A stretch of DNA of 32,801 bases from an uncultured bacterium. Its GTDB lineage: Bacteria > Dictyoglomota > Dictyoglomia > Dictyoglomales > Dictyoglomaceae. The stretch spans positions 1 through 32,801 of the forward strand of contig CALHLF010000071.1 in NCBI GenBank assembly GCA_938034905.1. Direction: 5' to 3'. A model generated the notes under the pieces. The model saw nothing but the letters and a program-made list of their open reading frames with translations. It did not search any database and was not told the origin of the DNA. This document shows, piece by piece, positions 17,905 to 24,995 of the stretch; the stretch's first letter is position 1, and the number at the start of each line of letters is the position of its first letter. Both the position numbers and the translations under genes were made by a program.

Positions 17905-18455
17905 AGAAAATTAAATATTTTCTTATCTTTTTAACTGCCTTTAACATTCTACTACTAATTATAAATTTATATACTCTTTTTGCATTCATAAATCCTTCAT
18001 CACAAGAAAGTATTCCTGTTCCTGACGTTAGAGATAAAGATATTGTATATGCTACGAAAGTCCTAATAGAAAAAGGCTTTAAACCAAGAATTCAAGGAAT
18101 TCTTATGGACAGAAAAAAGGGAAATTTTATTGTTTTAGATCAAAATCCTTTATCTAGGGCTCCTGAGGGAAGTATAGTAGATTTATGGATAAATCAGCCT
18201 GTGAAAATGGTTCTTATTCCTAATTTAAGATATGAAAGTGCTGAGTCAGCAAGAAATAAATTAGAGAGATTAGGGCTCATAGTAGAGGTAATACCATCGG
18301 AGGAAGGATATGTGGTAAGACAAATACCTGAAGGTAATTTCTTTATAGAAAAAGGAGGAAATGTCCTACTGTGGACAGAAAATTATAAAACTTATTTTCA
18401 GGAAGAAAGAACAGAAAGTATAAATACTTTAAGGGGAGATGACGATTATGATTAA
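17901..18455 (+). CDS. Membrane-anchored two-PASTA-domain protein without kinase
   Basis: The 184-residue protein has an N-terminal membrane segment (about residues 5-29, hydrophobic with few charges) and then two PASTA units outside the membrane. The first is about residues 38-97 (PVPDVRDKDIVYATKVL ... DQNPLSRAPEGSIVDLWI). The second is about 101-161 (IPNLRYESAESARNKLERLG ... RQIPEG ... VLLWTE). PASTA domains bind muropeptides or cell-wall lipid II in PrkC/PknB kinases and PBPs. No kinase domain is present. In Bacillus subtilis the kinase PrkC, with PASTA repeats, lies between rlmN and rpe, so this looks like the sensor half of that gene standing alone. Function as a wall sensor is inference. 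Confidence 0.85.
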   Translation: MKKIKYFLIFLTAFNILLLIINLYTLFAFINPSSQESIPVPDVRDKDIVYATKVLIEKGFKPRIQGILMDRKKGNFIVLDQNPLSRAPEGSIVDLWINQPVKMVLIPNLRYESAESARNKLERLGLIVEVIPSEEGYVVRQIPEGNFFIEKGGNVLLWTENYKTYFQEERTESINTLRGDDDYD

Positions 18456-19107
18456 AGTTTATCCCTCTTTATTGGCAGTGGATATTTTACACATTGGTGA
18501 TTCTATTAAAAAGATAGAAGATCTTGCTGATGCCTGGCACATAGATATAATGGATGGTCATTTTGTTCCAAATCTTTCCTTTGGACCCAGCCTAATTAAA
18601 GCATTAAAAAAATTTTCTGATAAACCTATTGATGTACATCTTATGGTAGAAAATCCAGAAATTTTTGTAGACTCTTTTATATCTGCTGGTTCAGACCACT
18701 TAGGATTTCATATTGAAGCAACGTATCACCCCCAAAGACTTATCAAATATATAAAATCTCATGGAGTAAAGCCTTACTTAGTATTAAATCCTGCAACTTC
18801 ATTATCTACTTTAGACTATTTATTAGAGGAAATAGATACTATTTTAATTATGACAGTAAATCCAGGATTTGGAGGACAAGAATTTCTTCCCTTTACTTTA
18901 AAAAAGATTCAAGATTTAAGAGAAAGAGCTTTAAAAGAAAATTTAAACTTGAATATAATGGTAGATGGTGGTATAGATTTAAAAACCGCACCTATGGTGG
19001 TAGAAAAGGGTGCAAATATCTTGATAAGTGGAGTAGGTATTTTTGAAAATAGTAATCCAAGATCAGTTATATTAGCTTATAAATCTCTAAGTCTAAAGGA
19101 GGTATAA
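18448..19107 (+). CDS. rpe: Ribulose-phosphate 3-epimerase
   Basis: Rpe interconverts ribulose-5-phosphate and xylulose-5-phosphate in the pentose phosphate pathway. TIM-barrel marks are YPSLLAVD, WHIDIMDGHFVPNLSFGP (metal and substrate site), DVHLMVENPE, HIEAT, LIMTVNPGFGGQ and MVDGGIDL with ISGVGIFE. I prefer the ATG at 18448 (219 residues), nine bases after GGGGAG (18433-18438); an ATG at 18439 abuts that site and adds only three residues. The start overlaps the PASTA gene stop by eight bases. Together with rlmN it flanks the position where prpC-prkC-rsgA lies in Bacillus. Confidence 0.96.
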   Translation: MIKVYPSLLAVDILHIGDSIKKIEDLADAWHIDIMDGHFVPNLSFGPSLIKALKKFSDKPIDVHLMVENPEIFVDSFISAGSDHLGFHIEATYHPQRLIKYIKSHGVKPYLVLNPATSLSTLDYLLEEIDTILIMTVNPGFGGQEFLPFTLKKIQDLRERALKENLNLNIMVDGGIDLKTAPMVVEKGANILISGVGIFENSNPRSVILAYKSLSLKEV

Positions 19108-19110
19108 GAA

Positions 19111-19713
19111 ATGGGATTAATCTATCAAATTTGGTTTATGCCTCTTCTTCTCTTATTTTTAATATTTTGGGGAAGAAGATTGGCAAAGAAAGAAGATGAA
19201 GTTTATAAAGAAGATGCAAGAAAATATGTAAACATAGAGGGTAGGGTAGAGGAAAGTAGAGAAGTAGTTCCTCCTTGGAGAAGAAAAGAGGAAGTTAAAA
19301 AAGAAGAAAAAAAGGGTCTTCCAATAGGTTTTTGGATTTTAAATATACTAGTTATAACCTATATTGTTTTTGTTTGGTTTTTAACAACAAAAGAAGGATT
19401 TAGCAATAAGATATATGAAATAATCACAGGATTTGCCTTTGCCTTTTACTTTTTTAATTTTAATATTCCAAGTTTATTAGGAAATATATGGACCTTTAGA
19501 GAGTACCCAGGAAGTGTAAAGGGAGAAATAACTTTAAGTAAACATTTTGTATTAGCATCTCGAAAGATTGAAACAAAGATCTACTTATATACCTTTACTA
19601 TTCTTTTTCTTGCAACCTTTTCTTTTTTTATTCTAGGGATTCTTCTTTCGTTGATAATAAGAATTTGGCTTATAGATAGGCACTTGTCAAAAACCCCATT
19701 ACCTGATTGGTAA
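19111..19713 (+). CDS. Predicted four-helix membrane protein of unknown function
   Basis: I do not recognise a family for this 200-residue protein. Four hydrophobic segments are visible: about residues 3-20 (IYQIWFMPLLLLFLIFW), 74-94, 106-128 and 150-190 (possibly two helices). A charged loop of Lys, Glu and Arg (about 22-70) lies between the first two. It starts three bases after rpe with AAAGGAGG upstream, so it is the last gene of the operon begun at 9412. Its final 15 bases overlap the convergent btuD gene. No catalytic motif, zinc site or signal peptide was seen. Confidence 0.7.
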   Translation: MGLIYQIWFMPLLLLFLIFWGRRLAKKEDEVYKEDARKYVNIEGRVEESREVVPPWRRKEEVKKEEKKGLPIGFWILNILVITYIVFVWFLTTKEGFSNKIYEIITGFAFAFYFFNFNIPSLLGNIWTFREYPGSVKGEITLSKHFVLASRKIETKIYLYTFTILFLATFSFFILGILLSLIIRIWLIDRHLSKTPLPDW

Positions 19714-20457
19714 AAAGAATTTTCCTTCTTTAGTTTTTATCTCTTTAAATTTTAAATTATAAACCTCTTCTAAAATAGAAGAGTTTAAAATGTCTTCTTT
19801 TTTACCATAATCAACTATTGCACCGTTTTTGAGAAACAATATATAATCACAAAACAATCCAGCTAAATTTACATCATGAAAGCTTGAAATTATTAATATA
19901 TTTTTACTCAAATTTTTTATAAAATTTAAAAAATATATTTGATAATAAGGATCAAGATTATTTGTGGGCTCATCTAAAAGCAAAATTTTGGGCTCTTGTA
20001 CTAATACCCTTGCTAAATGTACCCTTTGCAATTCTCCGCCAGAAAGCTGAAATAACTTTTTACTTTTAAAATTAATAGTCTCTGTAACAATTAAAATTTC
20101 GTTAATCTTTTCCCAATCTCTTTTACTTAGATTTTTCCAGTAGGGATGGTGGGGATATCTTCCCAGGGATACATATTCTTCAACATTAAAAGAAAGGTTG
20201 AAACTTACTTTTTGAGATAAAAATGCTATATTTTTAGCAAGATCTTCCTGTCTATATCTTTTTATTTCTTTTCCATTTATATAAATTTCTCCCTCCCAAG
20301 GTTCAATATACCGAACTAAAAGTCGTAGAAGAGTTGTTTTTCCAGCCCCATTTGGTCCTAAAATTCCTACAAGTCCTGTGTTAGGAGATTCCCAATTTAT
20401 ATTATTAATCACTATTTTAGAATTATAACCCGCTTTAATCTTTTCTAATTTAATCAT
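19699..20457 (-). CDS. btuD: Cobalamin-type ABC transporter ATP-binding protein
   Basis: This is the ATPase of the B12/siderophore class of importers. Walker A LGPNGAGKTT is at residues 33-42, the Q-loop FLSQKVSFN at 79-87, the signature LSGGELQRVHLARVL at 138-152, Walker B ILLLDEPTNNLD at 158-169 and the H-loop SSFHDVNLA near 201. The length from the ATG at 20457 is 252 residues. A longer open frame extends to 20634 but reads through btuC in another frame and is rejected. The ATG overlaps the btuC stop by four bases (ATGA). Substrate is inferred from the cobalamin riboswitch upstream of btuF; sequence alone would also allow iron-siderophore transport. Confidence 0.92.
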   Translation of the reverse strand: MIKLEKIKAGYNSKIVINNINWESPNTGLVGILGPNGAGKTTLLRLLVRYIEPWEGEIYINGKEIKRYRQEDLAKNIAFLSQKVSFNLSFNVEEYVSLGRYPHHPYWKNLSKRDWEKINEILIVTETINFKSKKLFQLSGGELQRVHLARVLVQEPKILLLDEPTNNLDPYYQIYFLNFIKNLSKNILIISSFHDVNLAGLFCDYILFLKNGAIVDYGKKEDILNSSILEEVYNLKFKEIKTKEGKFFLPIR

Positions 20458-21428
20458 TTTTCCTTTCTTAATAAAAAAATGAAAAAGGGTACGCCTAAAA
20501 AAGAGGTTATTATTCCAATGGGAATTTCTGTCGGAGAAAGAAGGATTCTTGCCAATATATCTGAAAAAAGAAGGAGTATTCCTCCAAATAAGAAACTTGA
20601 AGGAATGAGCCATTGAAAATCTGAGGTCTTCCATAGTCGCATTATATGAGGGGCAATTAAGCCTACAAATCCAATAATTCCAGAGACAGAAACAGAAGGT
20701 GCAATAAGAAGAGAAATTAAAATCAAGAAGTACTTCTGATATTTTCTTATAGAAAGACCCAAACTATAAGCTTCTTCCTCAGTAAGACTCAGTAGGTTAA
20801 ATTTTTTTCTCCAAAGAAATGCCCATGGGATTGAAATGAGAGAATATATAAATAAAATTTTTAGATGTTGCCAACCTTTACCATTGAACCCTCCCAAAAT
20901 CCAAAAATATACTCCTTGAAAAATCTTTTGATTTTTAAACAAAAGGAAGGAGATAAGAGAAGAAAGAAAAGCATTTAGAGAAACGCCTAATAAAATTAAG
21001 CTGGAATTATATAGGGATTTTCTACTCCATAGAATTAAAATAAAAAGGACAATAAGAGCTCCAAGAAGGGAAACCCAGGGTGTAATAAGAGGATCGATCT
21101 CCCAAGTTCCTCCTGAGAAAATAAAGTAAATCGTAGCACCAAAAGCAGACCCTGCAGATATACCTATTATATGGGGTTCTGCCAAGGGATTATGAAAATA
21201 ACTTTGCAAAATACTTCCTGCAACTGCAAGATTTCCACCTACTAAAAAAGCAAGAAGAGTTCTTGGTAGTCTCAAATTCCAAAAAATATTTTCCTTAACA
21301 AATTCCCCCTCTCCTAAGATTATATTTTTTATATCCTTAAAATCTAAAAATATTTCACCAATCGATAAAGATAGAATAAGGAAGAAAATTAAAAAGAAAA
21401 AAAGTAATGTTAATTCTTTATATCTCAT
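20454..21428 (-). CDS. btuC: Cobalamin-type ABC transporter permease (FecCD/BtuC family)
   Basis: The 324-residue integral membrane protein has about nine to ten transmembrane segments typical of FecCD permeases. Family motifs are LRLPRTLLAFLVGGNLAVAG, FHNPLAEPHIIGISAGSAFG, the EAA-like coupling region AYSLGLSIRKY and GFVGLIAPHIMRL. The ATG overlaps the btuF stop by one base (TAATG) and its own stop overlaps btuD, so the three transporter genes are tightly coupled. Regulation is through the riboswitch and terminator upstream of btuF. Confidence 0.93.
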   Translation of the reverse strand: MRYKELTLLFFFLIFFLILSLSIGEIFLDFKDIKNIILGEGEFVKENIFWNLRLPRTLLAFLVGGNLAVAGSILQSYFHNPLAEPHIIGISAGSAFGATIYFIFSGGTWEIDPLITPWVSLLGALIVLFILILWSRKSLYNSSLILLGVSLNAFLSSLISFLLFKNQKIFQGVYFWILGGFNGKGWQHLKILFIYSLISIPWAFLWRKKFNLLSLTEEEAYSLGLSIRKYQKYFLILISLLIAPSVSVSGIIGFVGLIAPHIMRLWKTSDFQWLIPSSFLFGGILLLFSDILARILLSPTEIPIGIITSFLGVPFFIFLLRKEK

Positions 21429-22318
21429 TATTTATTTTCATATAAAATCCTATATAAAGCTTCTAATCCATCAATCAGTCTTGGACCAGGTCTAAAAACA
21501 AGATCATCATTAATATAAAATACTTTTTTATTTTTCACTGCTGAGATATTAGAGAATTCAGGCTTTTTTATTATGGATTCTATTGAAATTCCTGACATCT
21601 CACTAATAATTATAATATCAGGATTTTTTTGAAGAATATATTCAAAACTCAATATAGGATATTCTGGATCTTCTTTCTCAACTATATTTTCAGTCTTAAG
21701 TTTTTTTAGCAAATCTCCAACAAAGGTTGAGGGAGAACAGGATATAAAAGGATCATTCCAAAGGAGGAATAAAACTTTTAATTTATTTTTAACAGATATT
21801 AACTTCCTTTCTATTGTTTTCAACCTTCTTAACATATTTGAATAAATATATTGAGCTTCCTTTTCTCTTCCTGTTATTTTTCCAAGAAGTAAAATATTAT
21901 TTAACACATCTTCAAAATTTTTAGGATCTAACACTACAAAATTTGTATTAGGAAGGGATGAAATCAATTGATTAAATATCTCCTTTGGAAAGCTTTTATA
22001 AAGAACTACTAAATCAGGATTTAAGCTTATTATTTTCTCCAAATTAGGATTACTAAATCCCCCTATCTTTTCCTTTCTCTGTGCTTCCTTTGGATAATCG
22101 CAAAAATCAGTAACTCCTACAATTCTATTATTGAGCTTTAATGCAAAAAGAATCTCAGTAGAAGATGGAGCTAAAGAAATAATCCTTTGAGGTTCCTTTT
22201 GTATAGTTATGATTCTTCTAAGATCATCTTGAACTGTTAAAGGATAAGTTGTTTTAGAAAAACTAAAAGAGAAAATAAAAACCAAAAAGACGATAAAATA
22301 CTTTAAAAATCTTCTCAT
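21428..22318 (-). CDS. btuF: Cobalamin-binding extracytoplasmic solute-binding protein
   Basis: The 296-residue protein has an N-terminal signal segment (about residues 3-21, IVFLVFIFSFSFSK). No clear lipobox cysteine was seen, so it may be soluble or anchored otherwise. The TroA/BtuF-type fold is marked by RIISLAPSSTEILFAL, VGVTDFCDYP, NPDLVVLY and FYINDDLVFRPGPRLIDGLE. It is the first gene of the importer operon, and AGGAGG lies directly behind the U-tract of the riboswitch terminator at 22333-22374. The riboswitch strongly supports cobalamin or a precursor as ligand. Confidence 0.92.
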   Translation of the reverse strand: MRRFLKYFIVFLVFIFSFSFSKTTYPLTVQDDLRRIITIQKEPQRIISLAPSSTEILFALKLNNRIVGVTDFCDYPKEAQRKEKIGGFSNPNLEKIISLNPDLVVLYKSFPKEIFNQLISSLPNTNFVVLDPKNFEDVLNNILLLGKITGREKEAQYIYSNMLRRLKTIERKLISVKNKLKVLFLLWNDPFISCSPSTFVGDLLKKLKTENIVEKEDPEYPILSFEYILQKNPDIIIISEMSGISIESIIKKPEFSNISAVKNKKVFYINDDLVFRPGPRLIDGLEALYRILYENK

Positions 22319-22332
22319 AGTTCTAACCTCCT

Positions 22333-22374
22333 AAAAAAAATAAACTCTACCTTCAAGGAAAGAAGGCAGAGTTT
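22333..22374 (-). terminator. Intrinsic terminator of the cobalamin riboswitch expression platform
   Basis: On the minus strand a 13-base-pair stem (AAACTCTGCCTTC with GAAGGTAGAGTTT, one G-U pair) closes a seven-base loop and is followed by eight T residues. The T-run runs straight into AGGAGG, the btuF ribosome-binding site. Position between the aptamer and the gene indicates transcriptional attenuation when ligand is bound. The antiterminator pairing was not resolved. Confidence 0.88.
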
Positions 22375-22414
22375 TTTCCTCCAACTCCCTTTCCTCGAAG
22401 GTGTTGGATTTCTT

Positions 22415-22576
22415 GGAATAGGGCAGGTCTCCTGACTTCTGGATCATCGCCTTCCTCGCCTTCCCAGGATTTTTCAACCCCAGTGGCATTCTGAGGAAGA
22501 CTCCCCAGTTACAGTGGCGGGACCGTGGCGGATTTTCACCGCCTTCCCTTTTAATCCCCAAAGGGAACCCTATTCC
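22415..22576 (-). promoter_or_regulatory. Cobalamin (B12) riboswitch aptamer
   Basis: In the minus-strand RNA the closing stem GGAATAGGG (22568-22576) pairs with CCCTATTCC (22415-22423). The B12 box AAGTCAGGAGACCTGCC is at 22422-22438. Core segments GGTGAAAATCCGCCACGG and CCCGCCACTGTAACTGGGG match the conserved aptamer centre. It lies upstream of btuFCD and is followed by an intrinsic terminator, the usual arrangement for B12 repression of its own importer. Confidence 0.95.
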
Positions 22577-22595
22577 TTATAAAAATCCAAATGAT

Positions 22596-22604
22596 ATTAT
22601 AGCA
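22596..22604 (-). promoter_or_regulatory. Extended -10 promoter for the riboswitch-btuFCD transcript
   Basis: The minus strand reads TGCTATAAT, a perfect TATAAT (22596-22601) with an extended-minus-10 TG one base before it. No convincing -35 lies 17 bases upstream, as expected for extended -10 promoters. The predicted start near 22589 falls just before the riboswitch closing stem. Confidence 0.65.
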
Positions 22605-22660
22605 TAATTTTTGGTTAAATTTTAACTTAACATAATAAACATTATCGGAAGTTAATAAAG

Positions 22661-22677
22661 AAAAATGGCATAATGCC
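22661..22677 (-). terminator. Possible weak terminator after the alcohol dehydrogenase gene
   Basis: On the minus strand GGCA-TTA-TGCC (complement of 22667-22677) is followed by ATTTTTCTTTATT. The stem is only four or five pairs. It is correctly placed 17 bases after the adh stop and before the btuF promoter, but may be too weak to act alone. Confidence 0.35.
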
Positions 22678-22693
22678 TTATATCTTTGTATTA

Positions 22694-23731
22694 TCATGAT
22701 ATTTTCAGAACTTTTGCTCCTCTTATTTTTCCCTCTTTAAGATCTCTTAGAGCTTTATTAGCTTCTTCTAATTTATATATTTCGATAACTGGTTTTAAAG
22801 TAATTTTTTCTGTTATACTTAAAAACTCTTCTACGTCTTTTCTTGTCACATTAGCTACACTTTTTATTTCTTTCTCTAACCATAAGTCCCTTTCATAATT
22901 CAAATTAGTAAGAAAGGCTTTATCATGCTCTTCCTTTCTTATAGCATTAATAACTAATCTTCCCCCTTTTTCTAAATTTTTAAGTATAGACACTATAGTT
23001 TTCCAAACAGGAGTAGTATCTATAATAACATTTAGTTTTTCAGGGGGTAGATCCTCAAAATCTCCTGTCCAATGAGCTCCGAGCTCTTCTGCTAATTCTC
23101 TTTCCTTTTCACTTCTTGCAAATACAAATATTTTAGAGTCAGGATAAAGATATCTAACCATTTTTAAAACCAAGTGTCCCGAGGCACCAAATCCAGAAAG
23201 TCCCACATTATCTCCATTTTTTATATTAGCAAGCTTAATAGACCTATATCCAATAGATCCTGCACATAGAAATGGACTTGCTTCTTCATCAGAATAATGA
23301 GTAGGAATTTTATAAGCAAAATCTTCTAAGATAGTGATATACTCTGCATATCCTCCGTTAACGTCTTTTCCCGTAGCCTTAAAGTTATCACATAAATTTT
23401 CAAACCCAGATCTACAGAATTTACATATTCCACAAGCATAGTTTATCCATGCAATACCAACTCTATCTCCAATTTGAAATTCGTTAGCTCCTCTTCCTCT
23501 TTCTACAACTCTACCTACTATTTGGTGGCCTAAAATTAAAGGTAACTTTGTAGGAGGAAGCCTTCCCTCTATAATATCTAAATCTGTCCTACAGACAGCA
23601 CAAGTAGAAACTTTTACTAAAATCTCCCTTTCCTTTGGTATAGGTATGGGAATTTCTTCAAGAACAAGAGGATCTTCCCATATTGATAAATTTTTAACCT
23701 CTTTAAGAAGCATAACTTTCATCTTTTTCAT
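22694..23731 (-). CDS. Zinc-dependent medium-chain alcohol dehydrogenase
   Basis: This is an NAD(P)-dependent zinc alcohol dehydrogenase of the MDR superfamily. The catalytic-zinc block is CAVCRTDLDIIEGRLP followed by GHQIVGRVVERG (GHQ rather than the commoner GHE, as in one bacterial AdhP-like subgroup). The structural-zinc cysteines are in CGICKFCRSGFENLC. A Rossmann region follows with GLSGFGASGHLVLKM. About 345 residues is typical. The start is uncertain: the ATG at 23731 lies one base after the csx1 TAA and fits reinitiation, 23722 matches family starts (MKVML), and 23749 overlaps csx1. It is the last gene of the csx3-csm-csx1 run and has no obvious defence role. Confidence 0.9.
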   Translation of the reverse strand: MKKMKVMLLKEVKNLSIWEDPLVLEEIPIPIPKEREILVKVSTCAVCRTDLDIIEGRLPPTKLPLILGHQIVGRVVERGRGANEFQIGDRVGIAWINYACGICKFCRSGFENLCDNFKATGKDVNGGYAEYITILEDFAYKIPTHYSDEEASPFLCAGSIGYRSIKLANIKNGDNVGLSGFGASGHLVLKMVRYLYPDSKIFVFARSEKERELAEELGAHWTGDFEDLPPEKLNVIIDTTPVWKTIVSILKNLEKGGRLVINAIRKEEHDKAFLTNLNYERDLWLEKEIKSVANVTRKDVEEFLSITEKITLKPVIEIYKLEEANKALRDLKEGKIRGAKVLKIS

Positions 23732-23732
23732 C

Positions 23733-24995
23733 TTAAAATTTAATCTCATTCTCCCAATCCACTAAAAATCCACAAATATCCTTATATTTTTCCTTCTTAT
23801 ATGCTATAGAGTGTTCCACTTTATTTTGTTCTAAAAAATCCAATATAAGGCCTGCATGAGCATTAAAATTTCTTGTAATATCTGAATGACCACCTTTTCC
23901 CTTAAGATCTCTATTTTCTCCCCTTTGAAAGGATTGTTGAAATTCCTTTAATTCCTTAGAAACAATTATATCCGTTCCATATTCTTTAAAGACTTCTTCA
24001 ATTATCTCCTCATTGAATCTTTGAAGAGTCTCTATTTTTACCCATTTTAGGTTGTTTTCTATTTTGATCTCATCTTTGTAATTAGAATATATTTCCCAAA
24101 AAGATTTTAAAAAGTAAATATAGATCCATAAATTGCCTAAAGGATAATTTAAAGAATATTTTCGCTCTATAGTATTTCCCTTATATTCTGTAAGCAGAGA
24201 ATTTAGGTTTTGTAGCCTTGTTATACTTAATTTTTCTTCTGCCTTTTTCAAAAGTTCTTCAATTTTATCCCAAGGTAATATAGTTAAAAAAGCTAAAATA
24301 AATCCCCTCTTCATAGTATAGATGCATGTATTTACTAACTTAAGAATTTCTTTTATAAAATTAAATTCGGAATAAAGTTCTTTTTCTGTTTCTTTAAAGT
24401 TAAAAGGAAGTTTATTATAATTTTTAAAATAATCAAAAAATAAAGGAGAGTCTATTTTTTCCAATCTTATTTCACTTATTATTCCTCCCTCTTCTAAGGG
24501 TGTGAGATATACATACTTAAATTCTGGGATATCTTCTTTATGCAAGAGATTTTGAGCTTTTAAAGAGACAATGAATCTTCTGTAAGCTTCTATAGCACTC
24601 AAAACTAAAAAATTTAGCCCTCTTGAGACATCTAATATGATCTCTTTATATTCTTCTTTATACGTTTCTTTTAGAGAAAGAAAGATAAAATCAGAGATTA
24701 TTTTGGGATCAGTAATAAATCTTTTTCCTTCATAACCTCCTGTTATTAAAATTTCATAAGATCTAATGTTTTCTTCTTCTATCCCAAGGTACATTAATCT
24801 TTTTTTTAATTCAATCTCTAAGATTCGATCCAAAGATTCAGGTCTAAGAAGCAAAATTTGGGGAGTAATGGAGTTTTTTAAAAAATATGAAGATAAAGCC
24901 TCAATAGTAGAATGTCCTATGTATTCAGAATTATCTATAATGTACTTAAACTCTTTACTATCTTTGGGAATAAAACCAATAACTAACTTAGACAT
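23733..24995 (-). CDS. csx1: Csx1-family CARF-HEPN ribonuclease (type III CRISPR effector)
   Basis: Csx1 proteins bind cyclic oligoadenylate made by Cas10 and then degrade RNA. The N-terminal CARF domain (about residues 1-170) has the strand-turn motif ILDVSRGLNFL at 120-130, corresponding to D-x-T-H-G-x-N of Csx1, and TGGYEGKRF near 85-93. The C-terminal HEPN domain carries the catalytic R-x4-H as RNFNAH (R375, H380). The 420-residue length fits. I prefer Csx1 to Csm6 because of the DVSRGLNFL motif. The ATG at 24995 overlaps the csm5 stop by eight bases, placing it in the csm operon. Confidence 0.85.
   Translation of the reverse strand: MSKLVIGFIPKDSKEFKYIIDNSEYIGHSTIEALSSYFLKNSITPQILLLRPESLDRILEIELKKRLMYLGIEEENIRSYEILITGGYEGKRFITDPKIISDFIFLSLKETYKEEYKEIILDVSRGLNFLVLSAIEAYRRFIVSLKAQNLLHKEDIPEFKYVYLTPLEEGGIISEIRLEKIDSPLFFDYFKNYNKLPFNFKETEKELYSEFNFIKEILKLVNTCIYTMKRGFILAFLTILPWDKIEELLKKAEEKLSITRLQNLNSLLTEYKGNTIERKYSLNYPLGNLWIYIYFLKSFWEIYSNYKDEIKIENNLKWVKIETLQRFNEEIIEEVFKEYGTDIIVSKELKEFQQSFQRGENRDLKGKGGHSDITRNFNAHAGLILDFLEQNKVEHSIAYKKEKYKDICGFLVDWENEIKF

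Noticed and set aside
20458-20634. 59-residue N-terminal extension of BtuD
   Set aside because: It lies inside btuC in another frame; the ATG at 20457 has an ATGA coupling and begins the normal ABC domain.
22331-22561. 76-residue minus-strand ORF
   Set aside because: It runs through the riboswitch aptamer and its terminator; RNA structure explains the sequence.
23733-24995. Calling the CARF-HEPN gene csm6
   Set aside because: The DVSRGLNFL motif and overall pattern fit Csx1 better, although position in a csm operon would suit Csm6.
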